Shown here: in pieces, positions 7,813-15,649 of the stretch
Layout: the number at the start of each line of letters is the position of its first letter
Position numbering within the stretch: position 1 is the stretch's first letter
DNA from: an uncultured Eubacteriaceae bacterium
Lineage (GTDB): Bacteria > Bacillota > Clostridia > Eubacteriales > Eubacteriaceae
Reading direction: 5' to 3'
NCBI GenBank assembly: GCA_945867155.1
Contig: CAMBHL010000004.1
Location: 1 to 64,000, forward strand
Length of the DNA stretch: 64,000 nt
Position numbers and translations under genes: made by a program
Notes under the pieces: generated by a model
What the model saw: the letters and a program-made list of their open reading frames with translations, nothing else
Told to the model about the DNA's origin: nothing
The model's database searches: none

Positions 7813-8618
7813 AACTGACGATTTTAGGAACGGGAAACGCTATCGCGACGGCGTGCTACAACACGTGCTTTGCCCTTGAAGATCACGGGCAGGTGCTTTT
7901 GGTTGACGCCGGCGGCGGCAACGGCATTCTGACGCGGCTTAAGAAGGCGGGCATCGCCATCGACGAGATCCACGAGATCTTTGTCACCCACAAGCACATC
8001 GACCACCTCTTCGGGGTGGTGTGGCTGATCCGGGTGATCACGTCGGACATGCTCAAGGGCAGCTATGAAGGGGAGCTCACGATCTACTGCCACGACGAAG
8101 TGGCAGCACTTCTCGCTTATCTTACCACCCATCTATTGACAAAGAAACAGGCGGCTCTACTCGGCACGCGGCTGAAGCTTGCCGTCCTCGAAGACGGCGG
8201 GACCTTCGCCGGCGCCGGCCACAGCATTCGGGTTTTCGACATCCACTCGACGAAGGCCAAGCAGTTCGGCTTTATTCTGGATCTGGGCGGCGGCCGGAGA
8301 CTTGCCTGCTGCGGCGACGAGCCCTGCCCGAAATCGGCGGAGCCCCTCGTGGCCGGGAGCACCTGGCTGCTCCACGAGGCGTTCTGCCGATACAGCGACC
8401 GCGAACGGTTCAAGCCTTACGAAAAACATCACTCGACGGTGAAGGACGCCTGCGAGCTCGCCGAGCGCCTCGGCGTCGAAAATCTGATTTTATATCACAC
8501 CGAAGATCAGCATCTCTCTGATCGCAAAGTCCTCTACACCAAAGAGGGCCGCCCGTATTTTTCAGGGCGCCTGGAAGTGCCTGATGACGGCGCCGTGTAT
8601 TATCTCTTCTCGGATTGA
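7809..8618 (+). CDS. Metallo-beta-lactamase fold hydrolase, RNase Z-like
   Basis: 269 residues. The N-terminal ILGTGNA and the metal site THKHIDHLFG (about 66-75) match the RNase Z/ElaC branch of the metallo-beta-lactamase superfamily. Later motifs CGDE and LLHEAF (about 167-187) supply further ligands. It could be tRNA 3' endonuclease or a related phosphodiesterase; the long flexible arm of RNase Z is not obvious, so the substrate is open. The TTG start has CGGAGAA upstream and overlaps the kinase stop, so the two genes are translationally coupled. Confidence 0.75.
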   Translation: MKLTILGTGNAIATACYNTCFALEDHGQVLLVDAGGGNGILTRLKKAGIAIDEIHEIFVTHKHIDHLFGVVWLIRVITSDMLKGSYEGELTIYCHDEVAALLAYLTTHLLTKKQAALLGTRLKLAVLEDGGTFAGAGHSIRVFDIHSTKAKQFGFILDLGGGRRLACCGDEPCPKSAEPLVAGSTWLLHEAFCRYSDRERFKPYEKHHSTVKDACELAERLGVENLILYHTEDQHLSDRKVLYTKEGRPYFSGRLEVPDDGAVYYLFSD

Positions 8619-8651
8619 AACCGGTCTCAGTGAAAATGCCATAAATTTAGA

Positions 8652-8680
8652 TTGCCCCTGTACGGACCCTTCGATATAAT
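8652..8680 (+). promoter_or_regulatory. Promoter of the feoAB fusion gene
   Basis: -35 TTGCCC (8652-8657), 17-base spacer, -10 TATAAT (8675-8680). No recognisable Fur or DtxR box overlaps it. Confidence 0.6.
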
Positions 8681-8704
8681 AAAGGGACTGAAGGAGAGTA
8701 GTTT

Positions 8705-11062
8705 ATGGCAAAAACACTGAAAGATATTCAAATTGGCGACACGGTCACGGTGGTCAAAGTCGGCGGACAGGGGGCGCTGCGTCAGCACTTCCTGGACATG
8801 GGCATGATCCCCGGGGTCCGGGTCACCTTGGTGAAGTACGCGCCGATGGGCGACCCCATGGAGTTTAAGATCCACGATTACATGCTCACCCTGCGCGTGG
8901 CGGAAGCCGAGCAGATTACGGTTTCGGATGAAAAGCCCCGAAAGGATCATCCGGACAAGCCCCACGAGACGGCGGTGGATCACCCCGGCTACGGCGAAAC
9001 CGGGGTGCGCTTCCACAACGCGAAGACCGACGGGAGCCGGGCCCTGCCCAAGGACAGGGTGTTAACCTTTGCCCTCGCCGGCAATCAGAATTCCGGCAAG
9101 ACGACGCTGTTTAACCAGCTCACCGGGGCGAATCAGCACGTAGGTAATTTTCCCGGAGTCACCGTGGACAAGCGCACCGGCGTCATCCGGGGCGAGCCCA
9201 ATACGGAAGTGACCGACCTGCCGGGGATTTATTCCCTGTCGCCGTACACCGAAGAAGAAGTGGTGTCCCGGCAGTACATTTTAGAAGAAAAGCCCCAGGG
9301 CATCATCGACATCGTCGACGCGACGAACCTGGAGCGCAACCTCTACCTGACTTTGCAGCTCATGGAACTTCACGTGCCCATGGTGCTGGCCCTGAACATG
9401 ATGGACGAAATGCGGGGCAACGGCGGTTCTGTGGACGTGAACCGGATGGAAGAAATGCTCGGCATTCCCGTGGTGCCGATTTCGGCCGCCCAGGACGAAG
9501 GGGTGGACGAGCTGATCCGCCATGCCATTCACGTGGCGCGGTACCAGGAATGCGACGCGGTGACGGATTTCTGCGGCCCGAACGATCACAACGGTGCGGT
9601 GCATCGGGCGATCCACGGCATCATGACCCTGATCTCCGACCACGCGGAACGGGCGGATATCCCCCTGCGCTTCGCGGCGACCAAGGTGGTCGAACAGGAT
9701 CAGAAGGTCATCGACGCCCTGCGTCTGGACGAAAATGAAAAGAACATGATCGAGCACATCCTCGTCCAGATGGAAAAGGAACGGGGCTTAGACCGCCGGG
9801 CGGCCATCGCCGACATGCGCTTTCACTTCATCGAAGAGGTGACCGATGCCTGCGTGATCAAGCCGACGGAATCCAAAGAGCAGCGCCGAAGCGAACGGGC
9901 CGACCGCATTCTGACCGGGAAGTACACCGCGATCCCGATCTTCATTCTGGTCATGGCCGCCGTTTTCGCCCTGACCTTCAACGTTTTGGGGCTGCCCCTC
10001 CAGGGGCTTCTCCAGCAGGGCATCGACGCCGTCCGGGAAAGCGTCGCCGCCTGGATGATCGCGGCCCATGTGGCGAAGGGGCTCAGGCTCTTTGTCACCC
10101 AGTGCCTGTTCGACGGAGTCGGCACCGTGGTGAGCTTTGTCCCCATTATCGTCATCCTTTTCCTGTTCCTGTCGATTCTTGAAGACAGCGGCTACATGGC
10201 CCGGATCGCCTTTGTCATGGACAAGCCTCTGAGGAAATTGGGGCTGTCCGGCCGCTCCATCGTGCCGCTGCTCGTGGGATTCGGCTGTTCGGTGCCGGCG
10301 ATCATGTCTACCCGGACCCTGCCGTCGGAACGGGACCGGAAAATGACGATCATGCTGGTGCCTTTTATGAGCTGCACGGCGAAGCTGCCGATTTACGCTT
10401 TGTTTTCAGGCCTGTTTTTTCCGAAATACGCCGCACTGGTGATGATCTGCCTGTACGTTTTGGGGATTGTTGTCGGCATTCTCACTGCGGCGGTGCTCAA
10501 GCATACGGCCTTCAAGGGCGAGCCGGTGCCTTTCGTGATGGAACTGCCCAATTACCGGATGCCCGGGATCAAGAACGTGGGACGGCTCATGTGGGATAAG
10601 ACGACGGATTTCATCGAACGGGCCTTTTCCATCGTCCTCATCGCCAACATCGTGATCTGGTTCCTCCGGTCCTTTGACCCGGCGCTGCACATGGTGGCGG
10701 CAAACAACATGGACAGCAGCATTCTGGCCCAGGTCGCCGGGGTGATTGCGCCGGTGTTTGCACCCATGGGCTTCGGCAATTGGAAGATGGTTACGGCCCT
10801 CATTTCGGGCTTTTTGGCCAAGGAAAGCGTCGTCGCCGTATTGGGGACCCTGTATTCGGGAAGCGCCCTGGCTTCGGTGCTTTCGCCGGTTGCCGCTGCG
10901 GCTTTTCTGGCGTTCTGCCTGCTGTACACCCCGTGTGTGGCGGCCATGTCGTCAGTGAGACGGGAACTGGGCACCCGGTGGATGCTTGGCATCATCGCGA
11001 TGCAGTGCGGGGTGGCCTGGCTCATCTCCTTTGCGGTGCACGCCATAGGAATGCTTTTGTAA
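8705..11062 (+). CDS. feoB: Ferrous iron transporter, FeoA-FeoB fusion
   Basis: 785 residues. Residues 1-75 are a complete FeoA (SH3-like) domain. After a linker, the FeoB G domain begins: GNQNSGKTTLFNQLTG (G1), DLPGIYS (G3) and NMMD (G4). Two Gate-type membrane domains follow (about 400-785), including the core helix with GCSVPAIMSTRTL and the paired segment ending MSSVRREL. It imports Fe(II) across the cytoplasmic membrane. FeoA is usually a separate small gene, so the fusion is notable but known in Firmicutes. A strong promoter precedes it and it is monocistronic, ending at a terminator. Confidence 0.95.
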   Translation: MAKTLKDIQIGDTVTVVKVGGQGALRQHFLDMGMIPGVRVTLVKYAPMGDPMEFKIHDYMLTLRVAEAEQITVSDEKPRKDHPDKPHETAVDHPGYGETGVRFHNAKTDGSRALPKDRVLTFALAGNQNSGKTTLFNQLTGANQHVGNFPGVTVDKRTGVIRGEPNTEVTDLPGIYSLSPYTEEEVVSRQYILEEKPQGIIDIVDATNLERNLYLTLQLMELHVPMVLALNMMDEMRGNGGSVDVNRMEEMLGIPVVPISAAQDEGVDELIRHAIHVARYQECDAVTDFCGPNDHNGAVHRAIHGIMTLISDHAERADIPLRFAATKVVEQDQKVIDALRLDENEKNMIEHILVQMEKERGLDRRAAIADMRFHFIEEVTDACVIKPTESKEQRRSERADRILTGKYTAIPIFILVMAAVFALTFNVLGLPLQGLLQQGIDAVRESVAAWMIAAHVAKGLRLFVTQCLFDGVGTVVSFVPIIVILFLFLSILEDSGYMARIAFVMDKPLRKLGLSGRSIVPLLVGFGCSVPAIMSTRTLPSERDRKMTIMLVPFMSCTAKLPIYALFSGLFFPKYAALVMICLYVLGIVVGILTAAVLKHTAFKGEPVPFVMELPNYRMPGIKNVGRLMWDKTTDFIERAFSIVLIANIVIWFLRSFDPALHMVAANNMDSSILAQVAGVIAPVFAPMGFGNWKMVTALISGFLAKESVVAVLGTLYSGSALASVLSPVAAAAFLAFCLLYTPCVAAMSSVRRELGTRWMLGIIAMQCGVAWLISFAVHAIGMLL

Positions 11063-11074
11063 AAATCTGCGTTT

Positions 11075-11120
11075 AAAGACGGATCTGTGTTCTCTGAGAA
11101 CACCAATCCGTCTTTTTTTT
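11075..11120 (+). terminator. Intrinsic terminator after feoAB
   Basis: AAAGACGGAT pairs with ATCCGTCTTT, with an inner GTGTTCT/AGAACAC hairpin and an eight-T run. Confidence 0.85.
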
Positions 11121-11168
11121 GTGCTATGCTGGTTTAAGCATTAATGAATCCTTAAGGGGGGAGAAATC

Positions 11169-11801
11169 ATGAAAAAGCCAATTTACAAGCGCTGGTGGTT
11201 CTGGGTGATTCTGGTCATCGTGCTGATGGTCATCGCCGGTTCCGCCGGAGGCGGCGGGTCGTCTTCGAAATCAGGATCGGCTTCGGGGAAGAAAGTGGCC
11301 GTGGCGGATTTCAGCGCCATGAGCGAGGCCGACAGTGTACAGTGGGGCAAGGATCACAACCTCACGGTCAACACCAAAAAACAGTATTCGTCCACCGTAG
11401 TCGAAGGAGGCTTTGTGAGCCAAAGTGTGAAGGCCGGCAAAAAGGTCTACGAAGGCTCATCGGTGACCCTGGTTTATTCCAAGGGGCCGAAGCCGACGGC
11501 GGAACAGCGCAACGCCCTGGCCAAGGCGAAGACCTATTCGGACACCATGTACATGTCGAAACAGGGGATTTACGACCAGCTCACGTCGGAATACGGCGAA
11601 CAGTTCCCGGCAGACGCGGCCCAGTACGCCGTGGACCATCTCCAGGCGGACTACAACGCCAACGCCCTGAAGAAGGCGAAGACCTACCAGTCTGACATGC
11701 ACATGTCGAAGCAGGCGATCTACGACCAGCTCACTTCGTCCTACGGGGAAAAGTTTACCGCGTCGGAAGCCCAGTACGCGGTGGATCATTTGGATGATTA
11801 A
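11169..11801 (+). CDS. Surface protein with PASTA domain and two Ltp-type repeats
   Basis: 210 residues. Residues 9-27 form one N-terminal membrane helix, followed by a Gly/Ser linker. Residues about 40-107 resemble a PASTA domain, which binds peptidoglycan fragments in kinases and PBPs. Residues about 115-160 and 165-209 are two copies of a repeat of about 45 residues (KAKTY...MSKQ.IYDQLTS.YGE.F...AQYAVDHL), matching the host-cell surface lipoprotein (Ltp) helix-turn-helix repeat. The Ltp protein of Streptococcus phage TP-J34 blocks phage DNA entry; such repeats also occur in many non-phage surface proteins. GGGGGGAG lies before the ATG. Confidence 0.7.
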   Translation: MKKPIYKRWWFWVILVIVLMVIAGSAGGGGSSSKSGSASGKKVAVADFSAMSEADSVQWGKDHNLTVNTKKQYSSTVVEGGFVSQSVKAGKKVYEGSSVTLVYSKGPKPTAEQRNALAKAKTYSDTMYMSKQGIYDQLTSEYGEQFPADAAQYAVDHLQADYNANALKKAKTYQSDMHMSKQAIYDQLTSSYGEKFTASEAQYAVDHLDD

Positions 11802-11839
11802 AAAGACAGAAAAGAGGAAGCAAAATAAAGAATTGAAAA

Positions 11840-11926
11840 TTGGTTTCGGGCATTTTGTCCATTGTGTTCTGCGCGGTTTTAAGCGTCGTCGCGATGGTGT
11901 TGAACAAACGCCGTCAGGATTCATAG
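11840..11926 (+). other. Possible 28-residue membrane peptide or frameshifted small gene
   Basis: A short frame from TTG 11840 encodes one hydrophobic helix (GILSIVFCAVLSVVAMVL) ending in NKRRQDS and a stop. Directly upstream, in another frame from ATG 11794 (overlapping the previous stop), a Lys-rich start is read. A single frameshift near 11838 would join them into a small basic-headed membrane protein. No ribosome site precedes the TTG. Weakly supported. Confidence 0.25.
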
Positions 11927-11956
11927 GGAAAAGATTTGAAATAAGTGCAATAAATC

Positions 11957-11994
11957 AAAAACCCGCTTGCTTTGTAAGCAAGCGGGTTTTTTAC
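11957..11994. terminator. Intrinsic terminator, probably bidirectional
   Basis: CCCGCTTGCTT / AAGCAAGCGGG with flanking A and T runs, between plus-strand genes and tpx. Confidence 0.85.
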
Positions 11995-12015
11995 GCGTAA
12001 ACTTAATCTTTCAAA

Positions 12016-12528
12016 TTAATCTTCCAAAGCTTTGGCAGCAGCTAAGGCCTTGTCATAGTCCGGATGATTGGTGTTTTCCTTGACGTATTCGACGTAGCGG
12101 ACGACGTTGTCCTTGTCGATGACGACGATGCCCCGGTTTAAGAGCATGAGTTCTTCGATTAGAAAGCCGTAGGCTTTGCCGAAAGCATGGCCGTTGTAGT
12201 CCGAGACGACGATGGAATCGCCGATGGTGTGGGCTTCGCAGAACCGGCCCTGGGCAAAAGGCAGGTCGCAGCTGATGGTGATGACCTGGGTGTTTTTGAG
12301 TTTGGACGCTTCCTGATTGAAGCGCACGGTCTGCAGTTCGCAGACGCCGGTGTCGACCGACGGGACAACAGAAATCAGCTTGTTTTTGCCTTCAGCATCG
12401 GCCAGGGTAAATGGGGTCAGATCGCCGTTGACGCAGGTGAAGTCCGGGGCCTTGTCGCCGACTTTAATGGGATGTCCCAACAAGGTGACGGGTTTGCCGC
12501 CAAAAGTGGTTTCGGATCTTTTTTCCAT
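12016..12528 (-). CDS. tpx: Thiol peroxidase (atypical 2-Cys peroxiredoxin)
   Basis: 170 residues, the usual Tpx length. It reduces hydrogen peroxide and alkyl peroxides using thioredoxin. The peroxidatic cysteine is in SVDTGVCELQT (about residue 63) and the resolving cysteine in RFCEAHTIGD (about 96), with the Tpx-type spacing. AAAGGAG is 10 bases before the ATG. A PerR-like palindrome lies 29 bases upstream of the start, so peroxide control is likely. Confidence 0.95.
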   Translation of the reverse strand: MEKRSETTFGGKPVTLLGHPIKVGDKAPDFTCVNGDLTPFTLADAEGKNKLISVVPSVDTGVCELQTVRFNQEASKLKNTQVITISCDLPFAQGRFCEAHTIGDSIVVSDYNGHAFGKAYGFLIEELMLLNRGIVVIDKDNVVRYVEYVKENTNHPDYDKALAAAKALED

Positions 12529-12556
12529 GGTAGAGTCACTCCTTTATCTTTACTTT

Positions 12557-12571
12557 TTAGAACTATTCTAA
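12557..12571 (-). promoter_or_regulatory. PerR-like operator upstream of tpx
   Basis: TTAGAACTATTCTAA is a perfect 15-base palindrome, matching the PerR consensus TTATAATNATTATAA at 11 of the 14 defined positions. It overlaps a possible -10 (TATTAT on the minus strand). Confidence 0.45.
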
Positions 12572-12606
12572 TAATAAACGATAAAGATTAAGTTTGCATA
12601 AAAATT

Positions 12607-13920
12607 TTATTTGTTTTCAAAAAAGGCCTGGCGCACGCTGCCGATCATGTAGAGGGAGCCGACGAAAGCGTTGACCACGTCATCAGATGAATCGAGGGTG
12701 TCGAGGGCGGCTTCAGGCGAATCGAAGGCAGTGACTTTTTGTCCGTATTCTTTTTCGATTTTTTCGGCCATGGTTTCGGCGTCGACGGCCCGTTCATTGT
12801 CGGGGGTCAGGGTCGATACCCGGGCGGCCCGAGGGATCAAAAGCTTCAGGGCGCCGTCGACGTCTTTGTCGGCGAGCATGCCGAAATAGAGGTTGAGTTT
12901 GTACGGCTTCTTCGTTTTTAAGAAATAGTCGTCGAGGTTCTGGACAAAGCTCTGAATCCCGTCTAAGTTGTGGGCACCGTCGATGAGGACCATCGGCGAT
13001 TTCGACAGGATTTCGAAGCGGCCCGGCAGCTTGACCTTGGCCATGCCCCGGCGGATGGCTTCGAAGGAGAGCGGGTATTTCTGATCCATGATGGCGACCA
13101 GCGCAGCCAGGGCATTGCCGGCGTTTTCCAGCTGGTGACGGCCCAGAAGCCCCAGTTTAAACTGCCCCAGGGGGTGATACACCAGGCTGTGGGAGATGAC
13201 GGTCTGTCCGTCGAGATCCGCCGAAATCTGTTCCAGTTTGTACTGTTCGCCATCGTAGAGGCGGGAGCCGAAATGCCAGGCCTGCTTGCGGATGACGTCC
13301 CGGACTTTTTCGGAACTCTGGGGGGCCATGACGACGCCGCCGGTGCCGTATTTGATGATGGCCGCTTTTTCCGCCGCAATTTTTTCCAGGGTATCTCCGA
13401 GGTATTGGGTGTGGTCTTTGCTGATTTTGGTGATCACGGCGCATTTCGGGCCGGGGATGATGTTGGTGGCGTCGAGGCGCCCGCCGAGGCCCACTTCGAT
13501 GACCGCAAAATCGACTTGTTTTTCTCTGAAATACAAAAATGCGATGGCCGTTTCCAGTTCGAAGCACGTGGGTTCGGCGGCGCCGTCGGCGACGATGGCG
13601 TCGGCGGCTTTTTTGACCCGTTCCGTCATGTCGGCGAGGTCGGTGTCGGAGATGGGCACATCGTTTAAACAGATGCGTTCATTGAAGTCGATCAGGGCCG
13701 GGGAGGTGTACAGCCCAGTCGTGTAGCCCGCTTCTGTGAGCACCGTTGAAATCATATGGGCGGTCGAGCCCTTGCCGTTGGTCCCGGCGACGTGGATGCA
13801 TTTGATGGAGCGTTCGGGGTGGTCCAGCTGCTGCATGAGCCGGCCGATGGTGTCGAGGCCGAGAACCGATCCGAAAACCCCTCGGGATTGAATATATGCT
13901 TTCGCTTCTTCAGGCGTCAT
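12607..13920 (-). CDS. folC: Bifunctional folylpolyglutamate / dihydrofolate synthase
   Basis: 437 residues, typical FolC/Mur ligase fold. The P-loop HVAGTNGKGST (about 43-53), the Omega-loop region LYTSPAL.DFNERI and the ligand segment VEVGLGGRLDATN are all intact. It adds glutamates to reduced folates, retaining them in the cell. GAGG lies 7 bases before the ATG. It follows the 5-formyl-THF cyclo-ligase gene by 23 bases, making a two-gene folate operon on the minus strand. Confidence 0.95.
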   Translation of the reverse strand: MTPEEAKAYIQSRGVFGSVLGLDTIGRLMQQLDHPERSIKCIHVAGTNGKGSTAHMISTVLTEAGYTTGLYTSPALIDFNERICLNDVPISDTDLADMTERVKKAADAIVADGAAEPTCFELETAIAFLYFREKQVDFAVIEVGLGGRLDATNIIPGPKCAVITKISKDHTQYLGDTLEKIAAEKAAIIKYGTGGVVMAPQSSEKVRDVIRKQAWHFGSRLYDGEQYKLEQISADLDGQTVISHSLVYHPLGQFKLGLLGRHQLENAGNALAALVAIMDQKYPLSFEAIRRGMAKVKLPGRFEILSKSPMVLIDGAHNLDGIQSFVQNLDDYFLKTKKPYKLNLYFGMLADKDVDGALKLLIPRAARVSTLTPDNERAVDAETMAEKIEKEYGQKVTAFDSPEAALDTLDSSDDVVNAFVGSLYMIGSVRQAFFENK

Positions 13921-13943
13921 GGTAAAACCTCACTTTCATTCGA

Positions 13944-14522
13944 TCATTCAACGTTTAAGCAGTCGATGATGCGCCGCTCGGTGATGAGCTTCGGGATGCG
14001 CTGGTCGTGGTCTTCAATGGGCAGGCTGTCGATAAGCATCCCTTCGGGGACGAGGGCCACACAGCGGGACAAGTCCTTTAGCTTCGGCAGATAGCGGTCG
14101 TAGAATCCGCCGCCGTATCCCAGACGTCTGCCGTCTTCGGTAAAACAGACGCCGGGCACGATCATGCAGTCGATGTCTGCCGGGTCGACCGCAGGGGACA
14201 TTTTGGGGTCCGGCTCCAGAATGTCCATGGTGCCCGGGTGCAAGTCGTCGGGGAAGCGGCCGATTTCAAGCATTTGCATGACGGGGCTTTTCGGCACGCA
14301 GTAGGGGACGGCGACGCGCTTGCCGTCTTCAAGGGCCTTTTGGATCAGGGCGTGGGTGTCCACTTCGGTTCCGAAACTGACGTAGACCGCGATGCAGGCG
14401 GCCTTTTGATAAAGGTCGAGGCCGAGCAGGGTCCTCATCATCGCCTGATCGGCGGCGTCATCGTGGATTTGATCCCGAAGAGCGAGCATGCGGCGGCGCA
14501 GGGCTTGTTTTTCCTTTTTCAT
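13944..14522 (-). CDS. 5-formyltetrahydrofolate cyclo-ligase
   Basis: 192 residues, the usual length for this ATP-dependent enzyme that turns 5-formyl-THF into 5,10-methenyl-THF. N-terminal KKEKQALRRRM, the central VYVSFGTEVDTHALI and the C-terminal substrate/ATP loop LGYGGGFYDRYL are the family signatures. AAAGGAG precedes the ATG. It is first in the operon with folC. Confidence 0.92.
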   Translation of the reverse strand: MKKEKQALRRRMLALRDQIHDDAADQAMMRTLLGLDLYQKAACIAVYVSFGTEVDTHALIQKALEDGKRVAVPYCVPKSPVMQMLEIGRFPDDLHPGTMDILEPDPKMSPAVDPADIDCMIVPGVCFTEDGRRLGYGGGFYDRYLPKLKDLSRCVALVPEGMLIDSLPIEDHDQRIPKLITERRIIDCLNVE

Positions 14523-14601
14523 CGAAAACTCCTTTAAATTTGCATAATTTTTATTATAGCATATCCCAAAGGGCGGGGCACCAGCTCTATTTAAGCTTTT
14601 A

Positions 14602-14630
14602 TTGAAAAAAAAAGGCGGCTATGATACAAT
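14602..14630 (+). promoter_or_regulatory. Promoter of ftsX operon
   Basis: -35 TTGAAA (14602-14607), 17-base spacer, -10 TACAAT (14625-14630), 55 bases before the ftsX TTG start. Confidence 0.7.
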
Positions 14631-14684
14631 TTTTTTATCAAAGCAGTCGGAAGATGAATAACCGCTAGAACAGCGAGGAATCAA

Positions 14685-15629
14685 TTGTCTAAAGATAAAA
14701 ATCAATTTCAAACCCACGACGGCAGCATGAATGCCTACGTGAAAAGCATTTTAAAGGAAACCCGGCACAGTCTGAAGCGCAACTCCCTGATGGGGGCGGC
14801 TTCGATTCTGTCGATTGTGGCAGCCCTGATCATTCTTGGGATTTTTGTGGTGTTTTCTGCCAATGTGCAGAGCGTGACCCAGCAGGTGGAATCCAAAATG
14901 GAACTCAAGGTCTACGTTCAGAACAATCTGTCCCAGGATCAGCTCAACATCTTAAAATCCAAACTGAAATCCAATGAATACGTGGTGAGTGCTAAATACG
15001 TTTCGGCGGACAAGGCGCTGTCTGATTTTTCAAAGAGTCTGAAGAGCTATTCGGGCCTTTTGAACGGCTACAACAGCACGAACAATCCGATGCCCGCGTC
15101 CTTTGATGTGAAAATCGACAGCGCCCAGCACATCGCTTCGGTGAGGAAATACGCCCTCGGGCTCAACGCTTACGGGGTCACGGACGTGAAATACGGTGAA
15201 GAGTATGTCAACGCCCTGATCTCTTTCAGTCACTTCAGCAATATTTTCAGCGCGGTGCTGATCGTGATTTTGTCCGTGGTGTCGCTGTTTATCGTCTACA
15301 ACACCATCAAGCTCACATGCTTCGCGAGACGGAAGGAAATCCGCGTGATGCGCTACGTCGGCGCCACCGACTGGTACATCCGGGCGCCCTTCATTCTCGA
15401 AGGGGCGTTTCTCGGCGCCCTGGGCGCAGTGATCGCCCTGGCGATCATCGGCTTCGGCTACACCGGCATTGCCAACTACATCATGCGCGCGGTGCAGATG
15501 CCGATGCACGCCGGCGTGGTGTCTTTCTCGAGTTTATTTGCGCCGCTTCTGGCCTTCTGCCTGATCTACGGCATCGCCATCGGGTCGCTGGGTTCCGTCT
15601 TTTCCATGCGGAAATTCCTGGAAGCGTAA
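14685..15629 (+). CDS. ftsX: Cell division protein FtsX
   Basis: 314 residues. One N-terminal helix (about 40-60), an extracellular domain (about 65-180) and three C-terminal membrane helices of the FtsX/MacB type (about 183-210, 233-260 and 285-305). FtsX transmits FtsE ATPase activity to peptidoglycan hydrolases at the septum. The TTG start is supported by GCGAGGAA upstream; no earlier start is possible after the promoter. FtsE is normally encoded just upstream, but here the upstream neighbour is a divergent folate gene. The next gene encodes an M23 hydrolase, a natural FtsX partner. Confidence 0.9.
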   Translation: MSKDKNQFQTHDGSMNAYVKSILKETRHSLKRNSLMGAASILSIVAALIILGIFVVFSANVQSVTQQVESKMELKVYVQNNLSQDQLNILKSKLKSNEYVVSAKYVSADKALSDFSKSLKSYSGLLNGYNSTNNPMPASFDVKIDSAQHIASVRKYALGLNAYGVTDVKYGEEYVNALISFSHFSNIFSAVLIVILSVVSLFIVYNTIKLTCFARRKEIRVMRYVGATDWYIRAPFILEGAFLGALGAVIALAIIGFGYTGIANYIMRAVQMPMHAGVVSFSSLFAPLLAFCLIYGIAIGSLGSVFSMRKFLEA

Positions 15630-15649
15630 AGGAAAACAGGAGAACTATT

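Noticed and set aside
11084..11110. LexA-like palindrome GTTCTCTGAGAAC
   Set aside because: It lies inside the loop of the feoAB terminator and forms its inner hairpin.
11195..11695. 166-codon plus-strand frame within the PASTA/Ltp gene
   Set aside because: Out-of-frame reading of the repeats; Gly/Arg-rich, with no ribosome site.
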